Shown one piece after another: positions 1-10,200 of a stretch of DNA of 17,115 nucleotides. Origin of the DNA: CAZEJK01 sp964512045 (GTDB lineage Bacteria > Acidobacteriota > Thermoanaerobaculia > Thermoanaerobaculales > Sulfomarinibacteraceae); the NCBI GenBank assembly GCA_964512045.1, contig CAZEJK010000104.1:1-17115 (forward strand), read 5' to 3'. Both the position numbers and the translations under genes were made by a program. The notes under the pieces were generated by a model that did not search any database, had not been told where the DNA came from, and was given only the letters and a program-made list of their open reading frames with translations. Numbering within the stretch: position 1 is the stretch's first letter; every line of letters begins with the position of its first letter.

Positions 1-725
1 ACGCCGCTCGACAGCGACCCTGGCGGCGGGCCCAAGTCGACAAGCAGGAGCTCGGTGCTCTCGTGGGCGGTGAGAGAGACCGAGGGCTCGGCCGTCACGC
101 CAACGCCGTCACCCTGGACCAGGATGACGTCGTCCAGAGTGACCTCGCCGTAGATGATGTGGAGCCAGGCGCTCCGCCCCGGGAGAAGCTCGTGGACGAG
201 GTGACGTCCGGGGTCGAGCACGCTCGAGCAGACGATGGCGTCCTGGCGGAGACGCAGCGATCCCTTTCGTCCGTCGGGAGACGCCACGATGCACAGCACG
301 TTGCGGCGCTGTGCGGCCGCGAAGCGCTGCTGCTCGTGAGCACACTCAAGCCCCATCTGCGAGGGGCGCAGAGAAAGCCGGACGATGTGGGCCCAGTCAG
401 ACCGTGACGCGTTCGTCTCCTTGTGGCGCATGCCACGGCCGACGGTCATGCGCTGGAACTCCCCCGCGCACACGACGCCCGAGCGTCCAGACGAGTCCTC
501 CTGGGCCAGGGCGCCCTTGAAGACGTAGGTGACGATCTCCGCTTCCTGGCGCGGATGAGAAGCAGACACTGCGCCTGGTGGCAGCCGGTGCTCGTCGAGG
601 CCCTCGAGGGTCTCGAAACCACCGGTCAGCAGGCCTGGTCCGTCCGGTGGGCAGAACGTCTGCCAGACCTGCTGCTTGCGGCTGTGGAGGAGTTGACGCT
701 CCTGGGCCCTGCGCAGCGTGATCAC
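1..725 (-). CDS. Pirin-family cupin protein (C-terminus cut by window edge)
   Basis: The reverse strand from a GTG at 725 reads VITLRRAQERQLLHSRKQ and stays open to the edge (241 codons). This matches the pirin/YhaK family opening, and a pirin is about 230-290 aa, so little is missing. Known family members are bicupins; some bind a metal in the N-terminal barrel and act as quercetin 2,3-dioxygenases or redox-sensing cofactors. Visible motifs are HPRQEAEIVTYVFKGAL (residues 57-73), then GRGMRHKETN around residues 97-105, and a second cupin with LDPGRHLVHELLPGRSAW. Human pirin's ligands are His, His, His, Glu; here they read His57, Arg59, His101, Glu103, so one ligand is replaced. The start is supported by AGGAGGAG about 8 nt upstream and by overlap with the preceding stop (GTGA), suggesting translational coupling. 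It is the third gene of the SPFH operon. Family call is firm; substrate and activity are unknown. Confidence 0.88.
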   Translation of the reverse strand, partial: MITLRRAQERQLLHSRKQQVWQTFCPPDGPGLLTGGFETLEGLDEHRLPPGAVSASHPRQEAEIVTYVFKGALAQEDSSGRSGVVCAGEFQRMTVGRGMRHKETNASRSDWAHIVRLSLRPSQMGLECAHEQQRFAAAQRRNVLCIVASPDGRKGSLRLRQDAIVCSSVLDPGRHLVHELLPGRSAWLHIIYGEVTLDDVILVQGDGVGVTAEPSVSLTAHESTELLLVDLGPPPGSLSSG

Positions 726-985
726 TGACCCGCTCCTCCTCCTGTAATGGTCAACGCGCGAGGCTGGCGTCCGACGCCCTCGAACGCCAGCAGCTCGCGG
801 GAGCCGACCGAGGGCAGGAACTGACGGGAGACCGGTTCCTTCCGGGCACGTCTCAGGAGATGCTCCACGGCCTTCGCGGCCAGGAGCGGTACATCCCGCG
901 GATCGGAGCTGATCTGCGCGGCCCAGTCGAAGGCCACCACGACCAGGTCGCCGAGCTGTACGGTCGTGCGTGGGTTGGTGCTCAT
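722..985 (-). CDS. Small conserved-looking hypothetical protein between SPFH and pirin genes
   Basis: An 87-aa protein starting MSTNPRTTVQLGDLVVVAFDW. I chose the ATG at 985 because a purine-rich GGAAGAGAGG stretch lies just upstream; a longer in-frame extension would run into the SPFH gene. It is soluble, with no membrane segment or signal peptide, and has a probable helical core around residues 12-52 (WAAQISSDPRDVPLLAAKAVEHLLRR in shorter pieces). I do not recognise a family. The gene lies 19 bp after the SPFH stop, and its own TGA overlaps the pirin GTG by two bases. Co-translation with both neighbours is therefore likely, and it may be a partner or adaptor for one of them. That role is inference from position only. 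Coding status is supported by the tight packing and stop-start overlap. Confidence 0.72.
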   Translation of the reverse strand: MSTNPRTTVQLGDLVVVAFDWAAQISSDPRDVPLLAAKAVEHLLRRARKEPVSRQFLPSVGSRELLAFEGVGRQPRALTITGGGAGQ

Positions 986-1004
986 GGGACCTCTCTTCCT
1001 TGCC

Positions 1005-2054
1005 TCACGGGCCAGGGCGATCATCGGCTGGCTCTGGCCGTCCAGAACCTTCGGAACGTCCCCCGCGCTGCATCGAGACGGTAGGGGTCGGAGGCAGGTC
1101 ATGGCGCGTCAGCTCGAGTAGGGGATCGCCGGTCGTCCTGTCCGTTCTGACCGTCTGGTCAGCCTCGATCATGGCGTTTCGCATCTGCTCGGTCAGGGTG
1201 GTGAGATTGCCCGGCGAGTGGGGGATGAGAATCGCGTTGGTGCGCGACGATGCGCCAATCTCCTTGAGCATGTCGAAGTACTGGGTCATCAGGACGAGGT
1301 TCATTACGTCCTTGGCCGTCGTGCCCGGTACGGACTTGCGGAACTCGTCGACCGAGTCGCGCAGACCTGCGACGATCGCCTGCCGCTGATCGGCAATGCC
1401 ACGACCCTGCAGGGCCTTGCTCTGGGCATCGCCCTCGGCCGCCTTGACCTTCAGAATCCGATCGGCCTCGCCTCTCTCGGTTGCCGCTACCCGCATTCGC
1501 TGGGCGGCGTTGATCTCGTTCATCGACTCCTTCACCTTGGCATCCGGATCGATGTCGGTGACGAGTGCCTTCAGGATTCCGTAGCCGAAACCTTCCATAA
1601 CCTGCGAAAGCTCACTCTTGACGATGTTGGCGATGTCGTCCTTCTTCTCGAACACGTCGTCAAGCCTGATCTTGGGCACCTGGGCCCGGACGACGTCGAA
1701 GACGAACGAGGTAATCTGACGAGTTGGGTTGTCGAGCTTGTAGAACGCGTCGTAGACCTTCTCCGGCAGCACGAAGTACTGCACCGCGACGACCATGCGG
1801 ACGAACACGTTGTCCTCCGTCTTGGTCTCGATCTCGACGTCAAGCTGTTGCACTCGCAGGTTGACGCGACCAACCACCGTCTCGATGAAGGGAACCCTGA
1901 CGCGGATACCGGGTCCGGCTTCCCGCACGAATCGCCCGAGCCGCTGAACAACTCCAACCGTGCGTTGCTCCACTGTAAAGAATGCGGATGCGGCCACCGC
2001 GATCGTTCCGAGTACCAGCACCGCACCGAGCATGAGCAGAGGGTCGAATTGCAT
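1005..2054 (-). CDS. SPFH/band 7 domain protein, HIR (hypersensitive-induced response) type
   Basis: A 349-aa protein from the ATG at 2054, with GGGAGA four bases upstream. A single N-terminal membrane helix (about residues 6-26, LLMLGAVLVLGTIAVAASAF) is followed by the SPFH domain (about 27-215): EQRTVGVVQRLGRF, PFIETVVGRVNLRVQQLDVE, and VFDVVRAQVPKIRLDDVFEKK. A helical region NEINAAQRMRVAATERGEADRI comes next, then PGTTAKDVMNLVLMTQYFDML and IGASSRTNAILIPH. These match the HIR branch of stomatin/prohibitin-like proteins, which oligomerise on membranes and organise microdomains. The C-terminal tail after about residue 300 is unstructured and Arg/Pro-rich. It is the first gene of an operon with the 87-aa protein and pirin. 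A -24/-12 sigma-54 promoter lies at 2136-2151 with upstream paired boxes, so induction by an NtrC-class activator is likely. There is no NfeD-type protease partner, unlike many bacterial SPFH operons. Confidence 0.93.
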   Translation of the reverse strand: MQFDPLLMLGAVLVLGTIAVAASAFFTVEQRTVGVVQRLGRFVREAGPGIRVRVPFIETVVGRVNLRVQQLDVEIETKTEDNVFVRMVVAVQYFVLPEKVYDAFYKLDNPTRQITSFVFDVVRAQVPKIRLDDVFEKKDDIANIVKSELSQVMEGFGYGILKALVTDIDPDAKVKESMNEINAAQRMRVAATERGEADRILKVKAAEGDAQSKALQGRGIADQRQAIVAGLRDSVDEFRKSVPGTTAKDVMNLVLMTQYFDMLKEIGASSRTNAILIPHSPGNLTTLTEQMRNAMIEADQTVRTDRTTGDPLLELTRHDLPPTPTVSMQRGGRSEGSGRPEPADDRPGP

Positions 2055-2123
2055 GTTGTCTCCCGTTCTTCTGGGTGGATCGCCACCCGTGTTGTGTGTA
2101 ACCACCGGCTTGCGAGGTTGCCC

Positions 2124-2138
2124 GCATTCAGAGAATGC
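2124..2138. promoter_or_regulatory. Palindrome overlapping the SPFH -12 element and start site
   Basis: GCATTC-AGA-GAATGC is a perfect inverted repeat with 6-bp arms. It covers the -12 GC of the sigma-54 promoter and the predicted transcription start. It could be a repressor operator or a hairpin at the RNA 5' end. No function is shown. Confidence 0.35.
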
Positions 2139-2151
2139 ATCTATCGTGCCA
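2136..2151 (-). promoter_or_regulatory. Sigma-54 (-24/-12) promoter of the SPFH-hypothetical-pirin operon
   Basis: The reverse strand reads TGGCACGATAGATGCA, one mismatch from the consensus TGGCACGNNNNTTGCA, with GG and GC separated by exactly 10 bases. Predicted transcription start is near 2126, giving a leader of about 70 nt before the ATG at 2054. It lies in the gap between the glucan synthetase stop and the SPFH start. Confidence 0.82.
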
Positions 2152-2217
2152 TCGACTCATGAGGTTTGACTGCAACACTTTGCGAAGCGGAGGAGGTCCG
2201 GCCCGCAGCTGGTTCAG

Positions 2218-2247
2218 TCAGAATGAGGTGCCACTCCCTCAAGAGGA
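2218..2247 (-). promoter_or_regulatory. Paired upstream activator boxes for the SPFH operon
   Basis: The plus strand has TCAGAATGA at 2218-2226. A degenerate copy, TCAAGAGGA (7 of 9 against TCAAAATGA), starts exactly 21 bp further at 2239-2247. The inner box begins 67 bp beyond the outer T of the -24 element, about 92 bp upstream of the predicted start site. The same geometry recurs at 11646-11675 and 13482-13511. Binding by the activator at 13524-15173 is inferred. Confidence 0.65.
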
Positions 2248-2274
2248 AGGAGAGGCCAGCTCGTCGAGCGGTGA

Positions 2275-2290
2275 AGGTCGACGTCGACCT
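2275..2290. repeat. 16-bp perfect palindrome after the glucan synthetase gene
   Basis: AGGTCGACGTCGACCT is a perfect 16-bp palindrome, 20 bp past the synthetase stop codon. As RNA it could form a 6-bp stem with an ACGT loop. No U-tract follows, so it is at best a weak terminator. The rest of the 2055-2310 gap holds the SPFH promoter and activator boxes. Confidence 0.35.
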
Positions 2291-2310
2291 CGAACCCGTA
2301 CCTCGAATGC

Positions 2311-4215
2311 CTATCCGAGCACCACATGAATCTGGTGCTCGCGAGCGTCGTCGGCCAGAGGGACAGGCGCCTCTGTCGGCAGTGGGGCTCCGTCGAGACT
2401 GACGCGGGAAACGCCCCGGCAAACTCCGTTCGGGTTCTCGACGGTAATCCGGTAGAGCGTGTCGCCATGACGGTAGGTGATCTCGAAGCCCTTCCACTCC
2501 TTCGGGATGCAGGGATCGATACGGAGCGTGGAGCCTCGCTTCTGGAACCCGAGAATCCACTCCAGGCCAAGGCGGTAGAGCCAGCCCGCAGCCCCGGTGT
2601 ACCAGGTCCATCCTCCGCGCCCGACATTCGGCGGCTCAGAGTAGACGTCTGCGGCAACGGCGTACGGCTCCACCTTGTACGTTTGAACGTCTGAGGGGTT
2701 GCTGGCATGGTGGATGGGGCTCAGCAGGTTGAACAGCTCGACAGCCATGTCTCCCTCGCCCAGCATGGCAAAGGCCACCGCCGACCAGACCGCCCCATGG
2801 GTGTACTGGCCGCCGTTCTCCCGGACGCCGGGGAGGTATCCCTTGACGTATCCGGGGTCCAGGGCTGTCCGGTCGAACGGAGGCGAGAAGAGCAGCATCA
2901 GGCGGTCGTCTCGCCGCAGGAGCCGTCGCTCCACAGACTCCATTGCCTGGCGTGCCCGCTGCCTGTCGCCGGCGCCGGAGATGACGGCCCAGGACTGGGC
3001 AATGGAGTCGATCTGACACTCGTCGTTCTGTGCCGATCCGAGCGGCGTTCCGTCGTCGAAGAAGGCGCGCCGGTACCACTCTCCGTCCCACGCCTCCTGC
3101 TCCAACGATGCCTGCAGAGACGCGGCTATGCTGCGCCACCGGGCCGCCCGCTCTTCCTCGCCGCGGGACTCGGCGATGAGCGCGAAGTCCCGTAGGTTGA
3201 GGATGAGAAACCATCCCAGCCAGACGCTCTCTCCCCGGCCCTCATGGCCGACGCGGTCCATGCCGTCGTTCCAGTCGCCGGTCCCGATCAAGGGGAGGCC
3301 GTGGCTGCCGACTGCGAGGCTACAGTCCAACGCCCGCGCGCAGTGCTCGTACAAGGTCGCCTGGTCGTCTGACTGTCCGGGCTCGAAGTAGGCGTTCTGC
3401 TGGCCCTCCTCCAGAGCCGACCCATCGAGCCACGCAACCTCCTCGTTGAGCACCGTCCAGTCTTCGGTGGTCTCGAGATAGCGGAAGGTTGCATAGGGCA
3501 GCCAGAGGCGGTCGTCAGAGATTCGGGTGCGCACTCCGCGGCCTGTTGGGGGATGCCACCAGTGCTGGACATCACCTTCAGGGAACTGCCGGGCAGCGGC
3601 GCGGAGGAGGTGCTCGCGCACGATGTCTGGGCGCGTCACCGCCAGGGTCACGACGTCCTGCAGCTGGTCGCGGAACCCATAGGCCCCTCCCGATTGGTAG
3701 AACGCGGACCGGGACCACACTCGGCAGGCGAGCGTCTGATAGAGCAGCCATCGGTTGAGAAGGAGGTCCATCGAGGGCTCGGGAGTCGCGACCTGCACAG
3801 CGCCCAGAACCCGGTCCCAGCTTTCCTGGACCTCGAGAAGCACGGCATCGAGGTCTATCGTGCGGTAGCGCTCGACGAGGCTCCGGGCGTCGTTACGGCT
3901 GTCCCCTTGGCCCAGCAGGAACACGACCTCGGTACGTTCGCCCGGGTCGAGCTCCACCTTCGTCTGGAAAGCGACGCAGGGGTCCAGACCCGCTCCTGTC
4001 GTCCCCGAGAGCTCCCGTCCCCGTTCCAGCGATGCCGGGTGGTCGAGGCCGGCGTTGCGACCGAGGAACTCCAGACGGTCGCCGGTGTAGGTGGTCTGAC
4101 GCCCGCCCAGGTCGGCGAAGGCGACCCGCTCTGCAAGCTCACGGTTCCAGGGGTTGCGAGCGAACATGGCTCTGGTCTGGGGGTCGATCTCGGTGAGTCG
4201 CTCCGCTCCACCCCC
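2311..4215 (-). CDS. ndvB: Cyclic beta-1,2-glucan synthetase, C-terminal GH94 part (after the frame change)
   Basis: This reading frame carries the rest of the giant synthetase. From about 4205 it reads ERLTEIDPQTRAMFARNPWN, then RVAFADLGGRQTTYTGDRLEFLGRN, RWLLYQTLACRVWSRSAFYQSGG, YGFRDQLQDV, HWWHPPTGRGVRTRISDD, and the GH94 catalytic motif GTGDWNDGMDRVG. The general-acid Asp of DWND is encoded at 3265-3267. Later come GYVKGYLPGVRENGGQYTHGA and a WTWYTGAAGW segment, ending HVVLG and TAG. In this family the GH94 module phosphorolyses beta-1,2-glucan chains and limits chain length. The frame is open further upstream (a formal ATG exists at 4626), but the sequence before about 4216 is not family-like. 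It is -1/+2 relative to the N-terminal frame, so this is one gene broken by a frame change rather than a separate protein. Activity depends on whether the frame change is real. Confidence 0.85.
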   Translation of the reverse strand, partial: GGGAERLTEIDPQTRAMFARNPWNRELAERVAFADLGGRQTTYTGDRLEFLGRNAGLDHPASLERGRELSGTTGAGLDPCVAFQTKVELDPGERTEVVFLLGQGDSRNDARSLVERYRTIDLDAVLLEVQESWDRVLGAVQVATPEPSMDLLLNRWLLYQTLACRVWSRSAFYQSGGAYGFRDQLQDVVTLAVTRPDIVREHLLRAAARQFPEGDVQHWWHPPTGRGVRTRISDDRLWLPYATFRYLETTEDWTVLNEEVAWLDGSALEEGQQNAYFEPGQSDDQATLYEHCARALDCSLAVGSHGLPLIGTGDWNDGMDRVGHEGRGESVWLGWFLILNLRDFALIAESRGEEERAARWRSIAASLQASLEQEAWDGEWYRRAFFDDGTPLGSAQNDECQIDSIAQSWAVISGAGDRQRARQAMESVERRLLRRDDRLMLLFSPPFDRTALDPGYVKGYLPGVRENGGQYTHGAVWSAVAFAMLGEGDMAVELFNLLSPIHHASNPSDVQTYKVEPYAVAADVYSEPPNVGRGGWTWYTGAAGWLYRLGLEWILGFQKRGSTLRIDPCIPKEWKGFEITYRHGDTLYRITVENPNGVCRGVSRVSLDGAPLPTEAPVPLADDAREHQIHVVLG

Positions 4216-7200
4216 AGCACCCACTCCGCATAGGCCGTGACCGAGAGCCGCCGCGTGCGGTCGGACCGATTCTCCAGGGTGAGGCGGGAGATCTTGACGG
4301 GGTCCTGCACGGGCACGAGCTGCAGGAGATCCAGTGAGATGCCGTGGGATGTATGCTCGAAGCGGCTGTACCCCTGGCCGTGCCGAATGAGATACGGCCA
4401 GCCTTCCTCCCGGATCGGGAGAGTGGTTGGTCCCCAGACCAGACCGCTGTCCTCGTCCCGAACGTAAAGCGTTTCGCCCGGAGGGTCGCTGATGGTGTCG
4501 TTCGACCATGGCGTGAGCTTGTTCTCCCGGCTGTTCACGGACCATGTGAAGCCCGAGCCCGCCTCGGAGGCCTGGAATCCGAACCCAGGGTTCGCCACCA
4601 CGTTGATCCAGGGGGCCGGGGTCCATTGCCCCGTGCCCAGAGCCGTGACGTACTCGTGGCCGTTCGGCGTGAATCCGCCCAGGCCGTTGAAGTGCTCGAG
4701 GTCCAGTGCGGGAGGGGAGACGGTCTCGGTCGACTCGGGCGGCGTGCGGAGCCGGAGCGGAACCGGCCCCGGCCTCGTCCGCCCCAGCCGAACCACCTGC
4801 TCGGACAATGAGCCCCGACGCGCCAGAATCAGAACTCGCGCCGCAGCCTGGAGCAGGGTCAGGTCTGGCGGTGGCACCAGGTCGGCCCTGAGCACGAAGA
4901 CGCCTCCAGCCTGCGGATGGCGCTCACGGCCGGCCGCAGGCTGGATCGCTCGCACCATGGTCTCGAGGGACTCTTGGAGGCTCGGCGCATAAGACGTACC
5001 TTGCGCATTGAGGATCACCAGGTCTGCGGCAAGGCCCTTGCTGCACCAGTACTCGTGTGCCCGCACGAGCTGCCTCGCGACGTCCCGTTCCTCCTCTGAC
5101 TCGATGCGCACCAGAGCGATCGGAAGGTCGCCGGAGATGCCGTAGGCCCAGAGCCCGGGCTGTCCGCCGTGCATCCTGGCCAGCTCCTGAGGCGATGCAC
5201 GCAACGTGCGGTCGACGAAGAGCAGGCGATTGGCCAGACGCTGGAAGAGATGGGCCTCGTCCTGGGTGATCCGGAGGTGGTGCAGCTGGGCCTGGGCCTG
5301 GGTCCAGGCAAGCGAGCTCGCTCTTTCGAAGGTTGCTCGCTGCCGGTACTTCTCCGCCCTGGCGAGGGCCTCTTCCCGGGAGTTTGCCACGATCGTGGTG
5401 AACACGACATGGGCGGTTCCGCGAGCGGGGATCGCCACGTGCTGGCGCAAGCTCATGATGGGATCCAGCACGGTCCCGACCGTGTTCGAAAGGTCGCCTC
5501 CGTCGATCACGGACAGCGGCGTCCGAACGGTGCGACCGCGGCCCAGAAAGCGGGCGCGGTCGGTCTCGTACTGCACGGCGTCGAACGTCTCCTCCTCCAG
5601 CGCCATCACATGGGCGAGCCAAGGCCTGGGATCGTCTGCCGACCGCGGCCGTCGTGAGGCCAGCAAGGTTCCGAGCTCGGGAACGAACTCCGTCTCCACG
5701 AAGAGGTTCGAGTACGCGGGATGGGCCTCGTCCGCGGCCTGTGGGGCCAGCACGACCTCGGCGTAGGAGGTGACCTCGATCTGGCGGCCCCGGTCCTCGA
5801 GATTGGTGACCGTCAGCCGGCGAAGCTCGGCGTCGTCCTCCGGGGAGACCACGATCTCGAGCATGGTCGACACAGACCGATGCCGCTGCATGATCTTGGC
5901 CCGGTCCTCGGAGTAGATGACGTCGTACGCCTCTGCTTCGGCCCCGATGGGTTGGAAGCCGGCGGACCAGACGTCACTCGTATCGGCGTCCCGCAGGAAG
6001 ATGAACGAGCCCCAGCTGTCCGAGATCGCGTCCTCCCTCCAACGGGTGATGGCAAGGTCGCGCCATCGACTGAAGCCGGCCCCCGCAGCCGTGACCATTA
6101 CGGTGTAGCGGCCGTTGGACAGGAGATGGGTGCGAGGGGTGATGTCATGCGGCGACTCAAAGCGGCGCAGGGTCGGGGGAACGAGGTCGCGGACGAGCGC
6201 AGCAACCTGCACCTCTTCGGCCCGGGGCCGGGCGACCGCCACCGCTCGCGGCGTTCGCTCCTGCAGGAGCAGCTCGGTGGCCCGGACCATGGGATGGGCG
6301 TGAAAGCGGCTCCGGGTCGCTCCGTCGTGGACCACGTTCCCCAATGCGACGATGAGCATCCCCTGGTGATGGGCCATGTACGCGCGAACCACGGCCACCT
6401 GAGCCTCCTCGGGTAGCCTTGAAGGGGTGTAGTCGAGCGCTTCATACAGGCCGTGGGCGCCTCGGGCGCCGGCCTCCTCGAGCCGGGCGAGGTTCTCCAC
6501 GGCGGCCCTCGGCTCCACCATGGCCGCCAGGGCGGTGGCGTAGGGGGCCACAACCACGTCCTCGCTCAGGCCTCGCTTGAGCCCCAATCCGGGCACCCCG
6601 AAATCCGAGTACTGATAGGTGAGCTGCACGTCGCGCACGTTGTAGGCCGACTCGGAGACTCCCCACGGGACCTTGCGGTCCGCGCCGTACCGGATCTGAT
6701 ACTCCACCACCAGTCGGCAGGAGAGGTCGAGCAGGCTGTGGGCGGGCTGCCGCATCACCAGCACCGGCATCAGGTACTCGAACATGGATCCCGACCAAGA
6801 GACGAGGGCCGCGCCGCTGCCTATCGGCGTGAGAGCCCGGCCGAGGAGGAACCAGTGCCGCGGATCGACATCGCCCTTGGCGATGGCCACGAAGCTCGCC
6901 AGCCTGGCCTCGGAGGCCAGCAGGTCGTAGCAGCTGGGATCGAGCGTGCGGTCGGCGACGCGGTAGCCGATCGAGAAGAGCTTGCGCGAGGGATCGAAGA
7001 GAAACCGGAAGTCCATGGCCTCGACCATTCCCTCGGCACGCCGTGCGAGGGCCTCCAGACGACGCCCGAAGGTGGTCTCGGCCCTCTCGGACGTATCCAG
7101 ACCTTCGAGGAGGATGGATGCTTCGAGGTCACGAGCGTGGCTTCGGATGCAGTCGCGAACGGTCCGTGCCCAAACGAGGGTCTCGGACGCCGACCCGTCT

Positions 7201-10200
7201 TCGCCGCCGCCGAGGGTAACGGCCGTATCCAGGAGCCGCTCCGCGTGAATCTCGAGCTGCTCGACGCGCGCGACCCACTCGGCAGGAGCCGCAGGGGGAT
7301 CCTCCAGGGCGGCCATCATCCCTTCCGCGACCTCGCACAGCTGCACCCTGGGCGCCGTCTGCGGGCCTGGTTGATGCTCGGCCCGCCGTGCTGACTCGAT
7401 GACCAGGTGGAGAGCGTCTCGGATCCCTGGCACGATCTCGGCGCCGAGTGAGGGGCGATCTCGGAGCTCGCGGCACGCCTGCGCCACGGCGATCAGGTGC
7501 CCGGCCAGGTTGCCGCTGTCGACGGTGGAGATGTAGATCGGCTCCAACGGCCTGAGGTCGCGCGTGTCGTACCAGTTGCAGAAATGGCCTCGGACTCGGT
7601 GCAATCTGGCCATGGTCGCCAGCGTCGTCTCGAGCCGTGTGACGGTGTCTGCAGTCCCGATCCAGCCGAAGTCATGGGCGGCGATCGTGCTGAGCAGGTA
7701 CAGACCCATGTTCGTCGGCGACGTGCGGTGAGCACGGACAGGCTCGGGGTCTTCCTGGAAGTTGTCTGGCGGGAGAGCATGCTCAACCTCGTCGACAAAG
7801 GTCTCGAAGAAGCGCCAGGTCCGGCGGGCGACGAGCCTCAGTGAACGCATCTCCTGAGCCGACAGAGCCTGTGGCCGCGCATGCCGTGAGGGGACGCTGA
7901 TCCGCCAGGCAAGGGCAGGCGCCAGCACCCAGAGGAGAACGAGCGGCGCTGCCACGGGCCAGGCTTCCGGCTTGATCAGAGCACAGAGCGTGCCGGCGCC
8001 AAGGGCGACGACCACACCCCAGCGGAGGTCCCTGTAGAACGTCCTCAGCCTCGGATAGGCGCCGTTGCTCGCCTGCGCCGCGGTCACCCACTGGAGGAGA
8101 TTGCGCCTCGTCAGGCAGAGCCGCCCGAGCGTGCGCACGACGGCGTCCGACATGAGCCATGCCTGATCGGCGAGCATGGTGATGGCGAGGAGTGTCTGCG
8201 CCAAGGCTACATGGATGTCTCGGCCCACGGCGCGGAGGTGGCTCCGCTTGGAGATCCCTGATCGCCGGGGGAGGAGGTTATCGAGAACCGGGATGAGGGC
8301 CGGTACAGCGACAGATCCGACGGCCAGGCCGGTCCATAGAAGCGGAGGAGCTGCGGGCAGGACCCATGCGGCCACCGCCGCGACAAGCGACGAAGGCGCA
8401 ACCAGGCTGCGGCGGAGGTTGTCCACCATCTTCCATCGGCTCGCTGTGGGAATGCGAGCTTTCTGCCTGTGACCCGCGGCGTCGCGCGCGACCCCGAGGA
8501 TCCACGGCAGGAGCTGCCAGTCGCCCCGCACCCATCGATGGTGACGGCGGGCGTCCACGAGGTAGCTGGTGGGGAACTCCTCGAAGAGATCGACGTCGGT
8601 CAATAGGCCTGCACGGGCGAACACGCCCTCGAAGAGATCGTGACTGAGGAGGGTGCTCTCCGGGGCCTTCCCCTCCAGTGCCGTCTCGAAGGTGTCGACG
8701 TCGTAGATCCCCTTTCCCGTGTACGAGCCCCCCTCGAACAGGTCCTGATACACGTCGGACACCGCTGCCGCGTAGGGGTCGACTCCCCCGGGGCCGGAGA
8801 CGATCCGTTGGTAGGCGGTGCTCCGGGGACCGGTTGGTAGAGATGGCGTGATCCGGGGCTGCAGGATCGCATAGCCTTCGACGACCCGACCTTCCTGCGG
8901 GTCGAATCGTGGCCGGTTGAGCGGGTGCGCCATGGCCCCGACCAGGCGGTAGACGGCCCCCCTGGGAAGCCGCGTGTCGGCATCCAGGGTGATGACGTAG
9001 CGAACCCCTTGGGGCACTGTCGGCGGCTGCCCGTTGATCGAGATGAAGGTCGTATCTCGAGCACCGCGGAGGAGTTGATTCAGCTCGTGGAGCTTGCCTC
9101 GCTTCCGTTCCCATCCGATCCACCTGCCTTCTCCCTTGTTCCAGAGACGCCGGCGATGTAGCACGAGAAATCGGCTGCCTCCGCCGGGCGGCCCTGCGTG
9201 CTTCTCGTTGAGGCGCGCGATACCGTCAACCAGAGTGGCCAGGAGCTCGTCGTCCCCGGGCATGTGCTCGTGGTGGCCATCCGTCCAGTCAGAGAGGAGG
9301 GCGAAGTGAAGATGCCCGTCGGAGTTCGCCATGTAGTGCACCTCGAGCCGCTCGACCTGCTCCTCGATGTCGGCCTGGCTGGTCAGCAGCGTGGGCACGA
9401 CAACCATGGTTCGGAGCTTTGAAGGCACTCCGTGAGCGAGCTCGAGCTTGGGGTGCAACCTGGGAGAGACGAGCAGCGTCACCAGGCGGTGGACGAGGGC
9501 CACCGCGATCTCCGAGGCGGGCGCGAGACCCAGGAAACCCAGCAGGACAAGGACCGGAAGGCCTGCCCCGGCGGTCCAGGTGAGGAAGAGAAGGCCGCCG
9601 AGCAGGACGGCTGTGACGGCGGTCACCGCTCCGAAGTAGCCGCCGGTCGCATGGGCACGATAGAAGCGGCGGAGCCAGACTCGCAAGGGAGCACGAAAGC
9701 CCAGCCGCTTCTCGAAGGTGCGCCGCCCCTTGGACAGGATGTAGTACCCCGGATACTCTTCGGCACGTCTGCTTGGGGCATCGGTACGTCCGGCGCCGCT
9801 CTGGGCAGGGCCCACCGCAGCGTCATCCGGCGCCGCCGCCGCGCCCGGTCGATCCTCCTCGACGCTCTCCCGGCCCGCGTCGCGTGCCAGGCGGACGGCG
9901 CTGCGGGCCACCTCGACCTCGGGGCGCCCCGAGCCGCGGGAGAGCACCTCGACCTGGATCCGGCACTGGTTGCGCGTCGCGAAGTCCATCTCCGTGAACC
10001 CGGGGACGGCACGGAGCACCTCGTCCACCAGACTGATGGCCTCGAAGAAACCGGTCCAGTCGGCGGAGGACATCCGCTGCATGCTAGTGATGAGGTTGCT
10101 GACGGTGACGTTGGCCGCGCCCTGGGCGTGCTGCTCGCGAGCAACCACCTCATCGGCCGATGTCCCCTGGGCGCTCAGTCTCTCGTGGAGCCAGGCCAGG

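Noticed and set aside
1218..2162. 314-codon open frame on the plus strand
   Set aside because: Antisense to the SPFH gene, whose protein sequence is clearly family-like; His/Asp/Val-rich shadow composition.
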